From contig NZ_KE384036.1 of NCBI RefSeq assembly GCF_000423565.1, positions 1-64,000 on the forward strand: a stretch of DNA of 64,000 nucleotides. The letters run 5' to 3'. The notes under the pieces were generated by a model, which was not told the origin of the DNA, did no database searches, and was given only the letters and a program-made list of their open reading frames with translations. Origin of the DNA: Runella zeae DSM 19591 (GTDB lineage: Bacteria; Bacteroidota; Bacteroidia; Cytophagales; Spirosomataceae). The stretch's first letter is position 1, and every line of letters starts with the position of its first letter. Made by a program: the position numbers and the translations under genes. Positions 36,625-45,538 of this stretch are shown here, one piece after another.

Positions 36625-39027
36625 ATGAAGCATTTCAGTCTTTTTGTAGTTATTATTTTATTGTTGTCTATTTCGTCGGTATTCGCCCAAAAACTCAGCA
36701 TTCGTCTTACTGATTCCAACAAAGAACCGGTGATTGGGGCTACGGTTCGTTTAACAGAACAAACCGACTCTACCAAAAAACTCTTTGGAGTAGCCGATGT
36801 AGAGGGCAATGTCGTTTTTGTACTTAAATCTCCCAACACAAGTTATCGACTAGAAGCTACTTCGGTGGGCTTTGCTCCTTTCAAAACTACCATCAACCCC
36901 TCCTCCCAAAGTGAATGGACGTTTGTGATGCAAGTAGATAAAAAAACGCTCAACGAAGTAGTAGTCACCGCTCCAAAGCCGCTCATGCTCCAAGAAGATG
37001 ATAAAACCATCGTAGACCCTGAGCCTATCGCCAGCGTAAGTACCAATGCCATGGAAATCATGGAAAAAATTCCTGGTCTCTTCATTGACCCCGACGGCAA
37101 TATCTACATCAGTAGTACTACCCCTGCCACGGTGCATATCAATGGTAGAGAACAAAAAATGAGCGCCGCCGACATTGCTTCTTTACTCAAGAATCTCCCT
37201 CCCAACAGCATCGCCAAAATTGAAATCTTAAGAACTCCCTCTGCCAAATTTGACGCTAGTGGTAGTGGAGGCGTGGTCAATGTGGTACTCAAAAAAGGCG
37301 TAAAACTCGGCATCACGGGGAGCCTTAGCGCTGGTATGAATCAAGGAAGGTACGGAAATCAATTTGTAGGAGGAACTATCAATCACAATGACGGCAACCG
37401 TAGCTCGTATTTGACCCTAAATTATAACAAACGCAATAGCTATGACCAGCTCACTACAGATCGTCCTTTTACCGCCGATTCGCTCCTAAGCCAGCGGTCA
37501 TTCACGACGACCCCTAGCCAAGTGTTTTACAGTGGTTTTGGAATGGGTTTTACTCCCAACAAAAAATGGGAAATCAATTTTGACGACCGCCTCTCTTTTA
37601 ATAAGTTTCAATCTCTGGCCGACAATCTCAATCAAATAAGCAGCCTAAGCGAGGGGCTTGTTATTACCCAAAATACCAATACCCTTCAAAACAACACCCG
37701 CGCCTTTTCGTTCAATCAAGACATTTCGACCAAATACAAAATAGACTCCTTAGGTTCGGAGTTTACGATAGATGCCTCCTACAATTTCTCCCAAAGCAAT
37801 GGTACACAGCAGTTTAGTACCATCTTCACCCAACCTATTCGACCAGTGATTGGTGGAGATGGCTCCATTGACAACAAAAGGCACTTTTTCAATGCTCGTA
37901 CGGATTTTCGATACCAATTTCCCCATAAAATCTTGTTGGAAACAGGCCTCAAAACTACTCTTCAGCACTTCAATAACCAGACACAGTATTTTAGCGAGGT
38001 AGGAGGTATAAGACGCCCTGATAATTTCCGCACCCGGACTTTTGAATACGACGAAAACATCAACTCTGCTTATCTACAAGGCTCCAAAACTATCAACGCC
38101 TTTGTCATTAAAATGGGGGTTCGTTTAGAAAATACCCGCATGGATGGGCACCAACTCAGCCCAAGCGACACCTCTTTTAGACTTCGTCGTACGGATCTTT
38201 TTCCTTATGTATTTTTGAGCCGACGCTTATCCAAAATCGCCGGCTACGAGCTTCGCGGCTATTTGGTTTATCGGCGCTCTATCACACGTCCCGTTTATGA
38301 ATACCTCAATCCTTTTCCGCGATACATAGACCAATACCTCTACGAATCTGGAAACCCTTCGCTTAGACCTCAATTTACCGAAAATATCGAGGCCAATATC
38401 AGCGTCCAAGAACGTCCTATTTTTGCGATTGGGCGCAATTATACCCGCGACATTTTTACGAATGTAGTCTACCAAGATGCCCAGAATCCAAGCCTAGCTT
38501 ACCGTACTTATGACAACTTAGGCAAAAATCAAGAAACCTATTTTAGACTTATGGGGGCTATTCCTCCGGGTGGTAAATACTTTTTTGTGGTAGGAACCCA
38601 ATATAACCACAACAAATACGACGGGTTTTATGAAGGACGTCCGTTGACTTTTCAGCGGGGTTCGTGGTCATTTTTTACTTTCCATTCGCTCAAAATAGAC
38701 AATCTAACTACCCTGACTCTCAACGGTTTTGTTAGACTAAAAGGGCAACTTCAATTTTATGAATTAAGTAATTTTGGTGCTTTAAACATCAACCTTAACC
38801 GTAAGTTTTTTGACCGTAAGCTCACCGTAGCCCTCTCGGCCAATGACGTTTTCTTTACTTCAAACAATCAGTTCAGCATTCAGCAAGGAAGTATTACGGC
38901 CTATGGCAAACGCCAAAGTGATACCCGTCGGTTTGGGATTAATGTTTTGTACAATTTTGGTATTCGTAAAAAAGAAGAAAAAAACAATATGATGAATTTT
39001 GAAACGCTCGAAAAAAGCGTCAATTAA
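36625..39027 (+). CDS. TonB-dependent receptor / outer membrane beta-barrel protein
   Basis: An 800-residue outer-membrane protein. A signal peptide (cleavage near VFAQ, residue 22) is followed by a carboxypeptidase-regulatory-like domain (about 25-105; LTDSNKEPVIGATVRLTEQTD, FKTTINPSS), a plug domain (ETIMEKIPGLFIDPDGN-like stretch, NGREQKMSAADIASLLKNLP, GVVNVVLKKG) and a C-terminal barrel of the OMP_b-brl_3 type ending in YGKRQSDTRRFGINVLYNFG plus a short charged tail. Barrels of this group lack a SusD partner, and none is adjacent. Cargo is unknown. The stop codon lies one base from the stop of the convergent metallo-hydrolase gene. Confidence 0.88.
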   Translation: MKHFSLFVVIILLLSISSVFAQKLSIRLTDSNKEPVIGATVRLTEQTDSTKKLFGVADVEGNVVFVLKSPNTSYRLEATSVGFAPFKTTINPSSQSEWTFVMQVDKKTLNEVVVTAPKPLMLQEDDKTIVDPEPIASVSTNAMEIMEKIPGLFIDPDGNIYISSTTPATVHINGREQKMSAADIASLLKNLPPNSIAKIEILRTPSAKFDASGSGGVVNVVLKKGVKLGITGSLSAGMNQGRYGNQFVGGTINHNDGNRSSYLTLNYNKRNSYDQLTTDRPFTADSLLSQRSFTTTPSQVFYSGFGMGFTPNKKWEINFDDRLSFNKFQSLADNLNQISSLSEGLVITQNTNTLQNNTRAFSFNQDISTKYKIDSLGSEFTIDASYNFSQSNGTQQFSTIFTQPIRPVIGGDGSIDNKRHFFNARTDFRYQFPHKILLETGLKTTLQHFNNQTQYFSEVGGIRRPDNFRTRTFEYDENINSAYLQGSKTINAFVIKMGVRLENTRMDGHQLSPSDTSFRLRRTDLFPYVFLSRRLSKIAGYELRGYLVYRRSITRPVYEYLNPFPRYIDQYLYESGNPSLRPQFTENIEANISVQERPIFAIGRNYTRDIFTNVVYQDAQNPSLAYRTYDNLGKNQETYFRLMGAIPPGGKYFFVVGTQYNHNKYDGFYEGRPLTFQRGSWSFFTFHSLKIDNLTTLTLNGFVRLKGQLQFYELSNFGALNINLNRKFFDRKLTVALSANDVFFTSNNQFSIQQGSITAYGKRQSDTRRFGINVLYNFGIRKKEEKNNMMNFETLEKSVN

Positions 39028-39028
39028 T

Positions 39029-39874
39029 TTATCGAATCCAAACCCCTTGGCCTATTTCCAGAATTTGGTGAGGGGTTTGGTACAAATCAGCATATTTCTC
39101 AAACTCTTGCGGTTCTTCGGTATTAAAACTAAACATGTGGTAATGATGCGGAATCACCAATTTAGCCCTAATTTCTTTACCTAGACGAGCCGCTTCTTCG
39201 GCGTTCAGGTTGCCCGCTACTTTACGTTCTGGCTTGTTGCCATTGATGGGCAAAAAAGCCACATCCACCTCAAAAGGCTTCAATATTTCGACCATACCAT
39301 CGTACCAAAGGGTATCGCCCGAGTGGTATACCCGATAGCCTCCAAACTCCACCACAAATCCCATGTATTTACACCTCCCCAGATTGTCTCTTTCGAGGGC
39401 ATTATGAGCGGCAGGTACGCCTATTATCTTAAAACCCTGTATTTCAATACCCTCACCGTCGTTGAGTCCCACTGGAAAATCCATCGCACACGCCAAACGC
39501 TCACAAACAAAAGCTCGATTGGCTTCGGGTATTATAAACTGTATGTTGGGATTTTGGGCAATGAGCGGTAGGAGCGTTTCGGCATCCAAGTGATCCGTAT
39601 GATTGTGTGAAGAAGTCACTATATCTATCATCGTGAGTTTGGCGGGATTGATAGCACGCTCGCTCATACGCGTATGAGGCTTGTCGGTAGCTGCGTATTT
39701 GACTGTCAATGAGTCTGACAGGTAAGGATCAAAGAGTAAATGTTTTCCCCTAAACTGAACCAGAAAACCACTCTGCCCTAGCCACCATATCCCAAAGCCT
39801 TCCTCAACAGTGGAGTGAGAAAAAATATCTTGTAACAAGGTTTCGTCTTTTTGAAAAGCAGGAATCAGGCTCAT
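39029..39874 (-). CDS. MBL-fold metal-dependent hydrolase (UlaG/NAPE-PLD-like)
   Basis: A 281-residue metallo-beta-lactamase-fold hydrolase. The metal motif is SSHNHTDHLD with H90, H92, D94 and H95, preceded by WLGQSGFLVQFRGKHLLFDPYLS (31-53), typical of the branch that includes UlaG and NAPE-phospholipase D-like proteins. Later ligands are in AAHNALERD (an A-H motif), YHSGDT and PHHYHMF. No signal peptide was seen, so it is probably cytoplasmic. The substrate, perhaps a lactone or a phosphodiester, is unknown. It ends one base from the convergent receptor gene with no terminator between. Confidence 0.85.
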   Translation of the reverse strand: MSLIPAFQKDETLLQDIFSHSTVEEGFGIWWLGQSGFLVQFRGKHLLFDPYLSDSLTVKYAATDKPHTRMSERAINPAKLTMIDIVTSSHNHTDHLDAETLLPLIAQNPNIQFIIPEANRAFVCERLACAMDFPVGLNDGEGIEIQGFKIIGVPAAHNALERDNLGRCKYMGFVVEFGGYRVYHSGDTLWYDGMVEILKPFEVDVAFLPINGNKPERKVAGNLNAEEAARLGKEIRAKLVIPHHYHMFSFNTEEPQEFEKYADLYQTPHQILEIGQGVWIR

Positions 39875-40032
39875 ACGTCAGAAAATAGATTAGTGATATA
39901 GCTTTAAAATACCTTTTTATTGGCAATTTACTTATACAATTGTGGCGGTTTTGGTCGAACTAACTTAGGAAGACAAACGTTGAAAATGAGTAAACCATAT
40001 CGCCTTCTTCTTTATTATTAGATTCAATCATC

Positions 40033-40590
40033 ATGGGAAAATTTCACTCTTCTATCGCGCCAGCTCATCAAGATTTTATTCAAAATCAGCATTTATTCTT
40101 TGTCAGTACCGCCCCTTTGAGTGGCGAAGGGCACGTCAATCTTTCACCCAAAGGACTTGATTGTTTCAGGGTTCTTAATAGCCATCAAGTGGCTTACATG
40201 GATTTGATTAGTAGCGGCAACGAGACCTCCGCTCATGTCCTCGAAAATGGCCGCATTACAATCATGTTTTGCTCATTTGACAAAACTCCGCTTATTCTTC
40301 GTCTTTATGGAAAGGGAAAAACAGTACTACCTCATTCGGAAGAGTGGCAAATGTATGCTCCCCATTTTACAATATACCCAAGCACACGCCAAATCATAGT
40401 GGCGGATATAGATCTTGTTCAAACTTCCTGCGGATTTGGGGTGCCGCTTTATGAATACGTGGGAGAAAGGAGCATTCATTTTGAGTGGGCCGAAAAGAAA
40501 GGAGAACAAGGACTACAAGAATATATTCAAGAAAAAAACCTCAAAAGTTTAGATGGGCTACCCACGGCTATTGGGCAAAACACTTTTTAA
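40033..40590 (+). CDS. Pyridoxamine 5'-phosphate oxidase-fold protein
   Basis: A 185-residue FMN-binding split-barrel protein. It has the N-terminal FVSTAPLSGEGHVNLSPKGLD segment and the middle RITIMFCSFDKTPLILRLYGKGK typical of the PNPOx-like flavoprotein group of general stress or F420/FMN-dependent reductases. It is not a true PdxH, which is longer and has a different C-terminal motif. The substrate is unknown. It is divergent from the metallo-hydrolase at 39874. ATG start at 40033. Confidence 0.83.
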   Translation: MGKFHSSIAPAHQDFIQNQHLFFVSTAPLSGEGHVNLSPKGLDCFRVLNSHQVAYMDLISSGNETSAHVLENGRITIMFCSFDKTPLILRLYGKGKTVLPHSEEWQMYAPHFTIYPSTRQIIVADIDLVQTSCGFGVPLYEYVGERSIHFEWAEKKGEQGLQEYIQEKNLKSLDGLPTAIGQNTF

Positions 40591-40863
40591 TAATTCTAAC
40601 GATTTAGTGGCTAAATTGCACTAATTATAACGATTAAGGACGACTCGCGACTTAGTACGATTAGATTTATAGGGGTTTCTTCCTTTTAGTGGAGGCATAT
40701 TTCGGCAGGAATCTATATTTTTGTCTCTTTGAAATGGCTTCAATAAAATCTGTTTTTAGGATTTAAGACCTAACCAGAAAGCACGTCTTTTTTTGTTTGT
40801 AGGTTTTGGAAAAGATAGAAGTAGTATTCTCAAGCACTTTCATTAATAGATACGCCCCAACAA

Positions 40864-41340
40864 ATGAATGTAGATTTAACAGAAAGCCTAAAAATCAGGC
40901 AATTGAGCGCCGAGGAGGAAATTCCTTATCACTTATTACTTCTTGCCGATCCTTCCCAAAAATTGATCGACGACTATCTACTCAGTGGTGAAGTATACGT
41001 AGCTTCGCTTGAGGAAGCTATCGTAGGGGCTTATGTACTCACTCCGCTCAACGACGATGAAATCGAAATTAAAAATATCGCCGTAGAAACCGAATACCAA
41101 AACAAAGGCTTAGGTAGCATTTTGCTTGATGATGCCACCCTTAAAGCCAAGGAGAAATCTTTTAAAATTTTAATTATTGGCACGGCAGATTCTAGTTTGG
41201 GTCAGCTGTACTTATACCAAAAACAGGGCTTTGAAATCTCAGGTATCAAAAAGGATTTTTTCATTGAAAACTACGAGGAGCCTATTTATGAAAATGGAGT
41301 ACTGTGTCGTCACATGATTGTACTCACCAAGCACTTATAA
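40864..41340 (+). CDS. GNAT family N-acetyltransferase
   Basis: A 158-residue acetyl-CoA-dependent acyltransferase. The coenzyme-binding segment is EIEIKNIAVETEYQNKGLGSILL (67-88) with the QxxGxG loop at Q79-G84. The central LYLYQKQGFEISGIKKDFF block is the usual fourth strand and helix. The acceptor amine is not predictable. It is the first of three closely spaced plus-strand genes (GNAT, P-loop kinase-like, Nudix), separated by 86 and 13 bases, which may form an operon. The 273-base gap upstream contains a TATTTTTG box at 40716-40723 but no obvious partner box. Confidence 0.87.
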   Translation: MNVDLTESLKIRQLSAEEEIPYHLLLLADPSQKLIDDYLLSGEVYVASLEEAIVGAYVLTPLNDDEIEIKNIAVETEYQNKGLGSILLDDATLKAKEKSFKILIIGTADSSLGQLYLYQKQGFEISGIKKDFFIENYEEPIYENGVLCRHMIVLTKHL

Positions 41341-41426
41341 TTGTCTTCCCAGAAATAGGCTCACTTTTAGAGCGTTAGTACCTTCTCGTTTATTTTTCAA
41401 AAACAGCCAAGAAAGACAGAAATCAT

Positions 41427-41969
41427 ATGAAAATTCACATTTTTGGTGCCTCTGCAAGCGGAGTTACTACGCTTGGTAGGGCATTGGCTGCCGAATTAAA
41501 CATTCCTTATTTCGATACAGACTCTTATTTTTGGGAACAAACAGCTCTTCCTTTCACGGTCAAAAGAGAGCCAACCCTGCGCAACACTCTACTTTCCAAC
41601 AATTTAGCTCCTCATCCTAGTTGGATTTTAGGTGGGTCGATTGTAAGTTGGGGCCAGCAAGAATGGATGCAATTTGATTTAGTGGTGTTTTTATACATTC
41701 CTCATTCTATTCGGATGGCAAGATTGCATCATCGCGAGTTAGAACGCTACGGCAATCACATTTTTGAAGACCCTATTCGCCGTCAACTCTATCATGATTT
41801 TGTAACTTGGGCTTCGGGCTACGACGACAATTCTACCAAAGGGCGTACTTTGGCAGTTCATGAGGCTTGGCTTCAACAACAATCCTGCCCTATACTCGAA
41901 CTCCGGGGAGATTTGTCGGTAGCTCAGCGTATTGAGTCTATCAAGCACAAACTTTCTTCTATTTCCTAA
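41427..41969 (+). CDS. P-loop kinase-like protein (adenylate/shikimate kinase-like AAA fold)
   Basis: A 180-residue nucleotide-binding protein. It has a Walker A loop GASASGVTT at residues 7-15, in which the usual GK[ST] is replaced by G-V-T, so the lysine that normally holds the ATP phosphates is missing. A substrate-binding FDTDSYFW follows, then a Walker B-like FDLVVFLYIP and an RxxxRxxR lid region (RMARLHHRELERYG). It resembles the AAA_18/shikimate-kinase-like family with a degenerate P-loop, as in proteins annotated as adenylate kinase-like. Substrate unknown. The Nudix gene starts 13 bases downstream. Confidence 0.75.
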   Translation: MKIHIFGASASGVTTLGRALAAELNIPYFDTDSYFWEQTALPFTVKREPTLRNTLLSNNLAPHPSWILGGSIVSWGQQEWMQFDLVVFLYIPHSIRMARLHHRELERYGNHIFEDPIRRQLYHDFVTWASGYDDNSTKGRTLAVHEAWLQQQSCPILELRGDLSVAQRIESIKHKLSSIS

Positions 41970-41982
41970 AAAACTTTTTTGT

Positions 41983-42420
41983 ATGACCTCTCCTAAAATC
42001 TTACCAGCAGTAGCAGCGGCTATTTTCAATGCTCAAGGAGAAGTACTTCTTCAGCGCCGCAAAGATGTCAATCAATGGTGCATTATATCGGGACATGTCG
42101 AATACGGCGAAAGCATCCAAGAGGCGATCTTGCGCGAAATCTACGAAGAAGCCAACGTATCAGCCAAAATCGTCCGATTGATAGGCATCTACTCCTCGCC
42201 CGATTTTCAGACGTACCATTATCCTGAGCAGTCAGTTCAGTATGTTACGTCGTATTTTGAAGTAAAACTTCTTGAAGAAATTGGGCAAGACTTTTCTAAA
42301 AATGAAAGCTTTGAATTTAGGTTTTTTAACAAAAACGACCTTCCTCAAGAAATGGCTCTCATCAATCCTCATTGGCTAGAGGATGCCTTAGATACGGCAA
42401 ATGAAGTATTTTTAAGATAG
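41983..42420 (+). CDS. Nudix hydrolase
   Basis: A 145-residue hydrolase of nucleoside diphosphate-linked substrates. The Nudix box is G37-H-V-E-Y-G-E43, seven residues, then R51-E-I-Y-E-E56-A-N, complete for the GX5EX7REUXEE pattern. The flanking QRRKDVNQWCIISG and SVQYVTSYFEVKL are normal. The ATG at 41983 gives the expected N-terminus; a frame extending upstream to 41932 overlaps the P-loop gene and is not needed. A terminator hairpin begins at the stop codon. Confidence 0.88.
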   Translation: MTSPKILPAVAAAIFNAQGEVLLQRRKDVNQWCIISGHVEYGESIQEAILREIYEEANVSAKIVRLIGIYSSPDFQTYHYPEQSVQYVTSYFEVKLLEEIGQDFSKNESFEFRFFNKNDLPQEMALINPHWLEDALDTANEVFLR

Positions 42421-42446
42421 AACCTTGTGTTCTAAGGTTCTATCTT
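42414..42446. terminator. Terminator between the Nudix gene and the convergent glycosyltransferase
   Basis: Exact 13-bp arms AAGATAGAACCTT (42414-42426) and AAGGTTCTATCTT (42434-42446) with a 7-base loop. The left arm overlaps the Nudix stop codon. It serves the convergent genes on both strands. Confidence 0.7.
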
Positions 42447-42456
42447 GATGCTACAT

Positions 42457-44121
42457 TTATTGCAACCTAACCAAATACCGTGCTTGGGTTTCGGTAGCCC
42501 GAGTAGCGGGGTTTAAAAACGGAAGCGTCAAACCTGTGACGTGAAAGTTTTGGTAAGAATGCAACACCTCAGCTTGACTATCAATGGTTTTGAGCGATGC
42601 AAGCCCCTGCTCATCGGTATAGAGAAGTATCTCTTTGTCCTTCTTCGTTGTTTTTAATTCTTCTGCCGACTTTATCACAGGCGTGGTACGTTGGGTATAA
42701 AAATCTAACGCACTATGAAAAATATTGTAATTTGTAGAAGCCTCCAAATCATAGATATAAAAGGCATCTTTTTTGTCTTGATAATCTTTGGCTACTTTTT
42801 GCCCTACTACCGATCCAATCTGATAGGTCAAAAGCGTGGGATAAAAATGATAATTCATCACCAAGTTGGCCGCAATAGCCGTCAAAAACGGAGCAAATAC
42901 AAGCTGCGAAAAACCCGGACGTCGGGTACTGTATAGCCTTACCACCAAAACCGACAACAGCACTACGATGGCAATCAGAACGATGTTTTCTAAAGGAAAA
43001 AACCAAGTACAGGCCGCCAAAATGACAATGCCCATTACGACCGAGGTGATAATCAAACCCACCCGCACCCATTTAAAGACTGTCGTAGAAGAGGGCATTT
43101 CGATGGTTTTGATGAGGAAAGAAGCCGTCAAAACCGCCGCCAATGGAAACACCACAAAGGTATAGTGTGGCAACTGATACTGCGCCGTAGACAAAGCCAT
43201 AAAAGGCAATACAAAACCTCCCAACGAAATCGCTTCTTCTTGGGAAGTCAACAAAAACTTTTGTTTTACTACCTGCCTAATCGCAAAAACCAACGCTGGA
43301 ATAAAAGCCAGTACCCAAGGTAAAAAACTCCAAAGGAAATTATGAGACTGAAAAAATAATCCTGCATCATTTACCCACTGATTTTCGCCCGTAATACGCC
43401 CAAAGCTCTGAGTCCAGAAAAAGAAAACAATCCCTTCGGTACCATACTGCCGTAGCAATCCAATACAATAGGGCAGCAAAACAAGCCCAATAACCGGAAT
43501 TCCTAATATCCAACGGGGGTCGAAAAGTTGTTTCCATTGACGTTTTAAAACAAAATCTACAAAAAACGCAGAGCCTACTACAATGAGGCTGATGGGGCCT
43601 TTGGCTAGCATTCCTAAACCCGCAAACACAAATCCACCGACAAAATGTTTCCATTTTCGATGCCGTAGGTATTCGGCGATTAGCCAAATAGAAACCATGA
43701 CGCTATTGGTAAGCAAAGTATCACATCGAACATCATGATTCATCAAAAAAAACGCTTGACAACTCCCCATCACCAACGCCGCCACATAAGCGGTTTGTTC
43801 TGAATAATAAAGTTTTGTAAAACGATACACGGCATACAAGCCCAAGATTGTCGACAAAATTGGGATGAAGCGATAGGCAAAATTGGAGATGCCAAATAAT
43901 TTGAAAATAATAGCCGAAATCCAAAACAACAATGGAGGCTTATCGAGGTAATAATCCTGACCGCGCAATTGTACTTCTAAAAACTCCCCATTATCGGCCA
44001 TTTCGCGCCCAATAGAAGCATATTGGGCCGCATCAATATCCATAATATCAATCCTAAACGCCCCGATTACATAGACTATGATTAAAGCTACAAAAGGTAA
44101 ATATTTATTGTTCCAACGCAT
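42457..44121 (-). CDS. ArnT-like GT39/GT83 glycosyltransferase, inner membrane
   Basis: A 554-residue multi-pass membrane protein. The first periplasmic loop has DIMDIDAAQYASIGREM (25-41) with the acidic pair typical of GT-C transferases, followed by YYLDKPPLLFWISAIIFKLFG, a hallmark of the ArnT/PMT_2 family that moves sugars from polyprenyl phosphate to lipid A or other envelope acceptors. About eleven hydrophobic segments follow, then a periplasmic C-terminal region of some 130 residues. It is not fused to TPRs, unlike the gene at 32761. Acceptor and sugar are unknown. Confidence 0.85.
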   Translation of the reverse strand: MRWNNKYLPFVALIIVYVIGAFRIDIMDIDAAQYASIGREMADNGEFLEVQLRGQDYYLDKPPLLFWISAIIFKLFGISNFAYRFIPILSTILGLYAVYRFTKLYYSEQTAYVAALVMGSCQAFFLMNHDVRCDTLLTNSVMVSIWLIAEYLRHRKWKHFVGGFVFAGLGMLAKGPISLIVVGSAFFVDFVLKRQWKQLFDPRWILGIPVIGLVLLPYCIGLLRQYGTEGIVFFFWTQSFGRITGENQWVNDAGLFFQSHNFLWSFLPWVLAFIPALVFAIRQVVKQKFLLTSQEEAISLGGFVLPFMALSTAQYQLPHYTFVVFPLAAVLTASFLIKTIEMPSSTTVFKWVRVGLIITSVVMGIVILAACTWFFPLENIVLIAIVVLLSVLVVRLYSTRRPGFSQLVFAPFLTAIAANLVMNYHFYPTLLTYQIGSVVGQKVAKDYQDKKDAFYIYDLEASTNYNIFHSALDFYTQRTTPVIKSAEELKTTKKDKEILLYTDEQGLASLKTIDSQAEVLHSYQNFHVTGLTLPFLNPATRATETQARYLVRLQ

Positions 44122-44155
44122 ACAGGTGGGTTTATATGTAATGTATTTTATTTGT

Positions 44156-44172
44156 GGGGGCGACTCGCCCCC
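44156..44172 (-). terminator. GC-rich hairpin after the acyl-CoA dehydrogenase gene
   Basis: GGGGGCG (44156-44162) pairs with CGCCCCC (44166-44172) around a 3-base loop, in the 72-base gap between the acyl-CoA dehydrogenase (stop at 44194) and the glycosyltransferase (start at 44121). The T-tract is weak. Confidence 0.5.
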
Positions 44173-44193
44173 TGAAACTTTCTATTAGAGGTG

Positions 44194-45372
44194 TTACTTA
44201 AATGCTGGGATACCCGTAATCTCATGCCCAAGTATCAAAGCATGAATATCGTGCGTACCTTCATACGTAATCACCGATTCGAGATTCATCATATGCCGCA
44301 TGATAGGATAATCGCCCGTGATGCCCATTCCTCCCAACATTTGTCGAGCCTCACGAGCTATATGAAGAGCCATGTCAACATTGTTTCGTTTGGCCATCGA
44401 AATCTGAGCAGTAGTAGCTTTTCCGGCATTTTTGAGGGTTCCTAGCCGCCAGGCCAACAATTGTGCCTTGGTAATTTCGGTCAACATTTCGGCTAGTTTT
44501 TGTTGTTGAATCTGAAACGCACCTATCGGTTTTCCGAACTGAATTCTTTCCAAAGCATAGTTGCGGGCGGTCTCATAGCAGTCAATCGCAGCCCCTATTG
44601 CTCCCCATGCGATGCCATAGCGGGCATTGTCGAGACAGCCAAGCGGCCCCCTAAGCCCCTCCACATTAGGCAAGATATTGGCCTTGGGTACTTTGACATT
44701 GTCAAAAACCAACTCTCCCGTCACACTCGCCCGTAGCGACCACTTATTATGGATTTCGGGTGCCGAAAACCCCTCCATTCCTTTCTCGACAATCAGTCCT
44801 TGTATACGCCCTTGTTCGTTTTTGGCCCATACTACCGCAATATCGGCCACGGGAGAATTTGTAATCCACATTTTGGAACCATTCAAAACCACATGGTCAC
44901 TTTCATCCGTAAAATGCGTAAGCATACCTGCGGGATTAGATCCGTGGTTGGGTTCGGTTAGCCCAAAACACCCGATCCATTCGCCCGAAGCCAAACGTGG
45001 TAAGTACTTTTGGCGCTGCTCTTCGGAGCCATAAGCAAAAATAGGCCACATCACCAGCGAACTCTGCACCGATACCGTAGAGCGCATACCTGAGTCACAA
45101 CGCTCAATTTCTTGGGTAATCAACCCATACGCAATATAATCCATCCCACCCCCACCGTACTCCACGGGTAAGGTAGGGCCAAAAGCGCCAATTTCGGCAA
45201 ATTTTTGAATCAAATGGGCAGGAAAGGCGGCTCGTTGAGCATAGTCTTCGATGATGGGGCGTACATCCCGATTGATCATCTGTCGTACCGCATCCCGCAC
45301 CAAGAGATGCTCTTCGGTCAGTAAGTCATCAATTTGATAAAAGTCAGTAGTTGTTGAAAAAGAAGTGCTCAT
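44194..45372 (-). CDS. Acyl-CoA dehydrogenase, glutaryl-CoA dehydrogenase-like
   Basis: A 392-residue flavoprotein of the acyl-CoA dehydrogenase family. Features close to glutaryl-CoA dehydrogenase (lysine and tryptophan breakdown) are YGLITQEIERCDSGMRSTVSVQSSLVM, CFGLTEPNHGSNPAGM and the terminal ITYEGTHDIHALILGHEITG, in which E371 is the catalytic base. The GSNP in place of the usual GSDP in the substrate loop is a small difference. A Bacteroidota-type promoter (45422-45455) is visible upstream and divergent from the next gene. A short-chain acyl-CoA is also possible; the glutaryl assignment rests on motif similarity. Confidence 0.85.
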   Translation of the reverse strand: MSTSFSTTTDFYQIDDLLTEEHLLVRDAVRQMINRDVRPIIEDYAQRAAFPAHLIQKFAEIGAFGPTLPVEYGGGGMDYIAYGLITQEIERCDSGMRSTVSVQSSLVMWPIFAYGSEEQRQKYLPRLASGEWIGCFGLTEPNHGSNPAGMLTHFTDESDHVVLNGSKMWITNSPVADIAVVWAKNEQGRIQGLIVEKGMEGFSAPEIHNKWSLRASVTGELVFDNVKVPKANILPNVEGLRGPLGCLDNARYGIAWGAIGAAIDCYETARNYALERIQFGKPIGAFQIQQQKLAEMLTEITKAQLLAWRLGTLKNAGKATTAQISMAKRNNVDMALHIAREARQMLGGMGITGDYPIMRHMMNLESVITYEGTHDIHALILGHEITGIPAFK

Positions 45373-45421
45373 GATTTTTGGAGAATGTATTTTAAAATAA
45401 TCTCTCAGTCTGAATTGTCCC

Positions 45422-45455
45422 CAAAATTATCATAAAATCCACCCATTATCACAAA
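45422..45455 (-). promoter_or_regulatory. Promoter of the acyl-CoA dehydrogenase gene
   Basis: On the minus strand TTTG (45452-45455) and TAATTTTG (45422-45429) are separated by 22 bases, close to the Bacteroidota -33/-7 consensus (TTG, about 20 bases, TAnnTTTG). The start codon is 50 bases downstream. Confidence 0.5.
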
Positions 45456-45480
45456 AATCAAGGAAAGCTGTAACCAAATA

Positions 45481-45512
45481 GTTGCAACAAACGTTACTAT
45501 ATGGTAAATTTG
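45481..45512 (+). promoter_or_regulatory. Promoter of the small TPR gene
   Basis: GTTG at 45481-45484 and TAAATTTG at 45505-45512 are spaced 20 bases, an exact fit to the Bacteroidota consensus. The GTG start at 45539 is 26 bases after the -7 box, so the leader would be short. The fit supports that unusual start codon. Confidence 0.6.
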
Positions 45513-45538
45513 ATAAACTCTGACACTGATTTTGTAAC

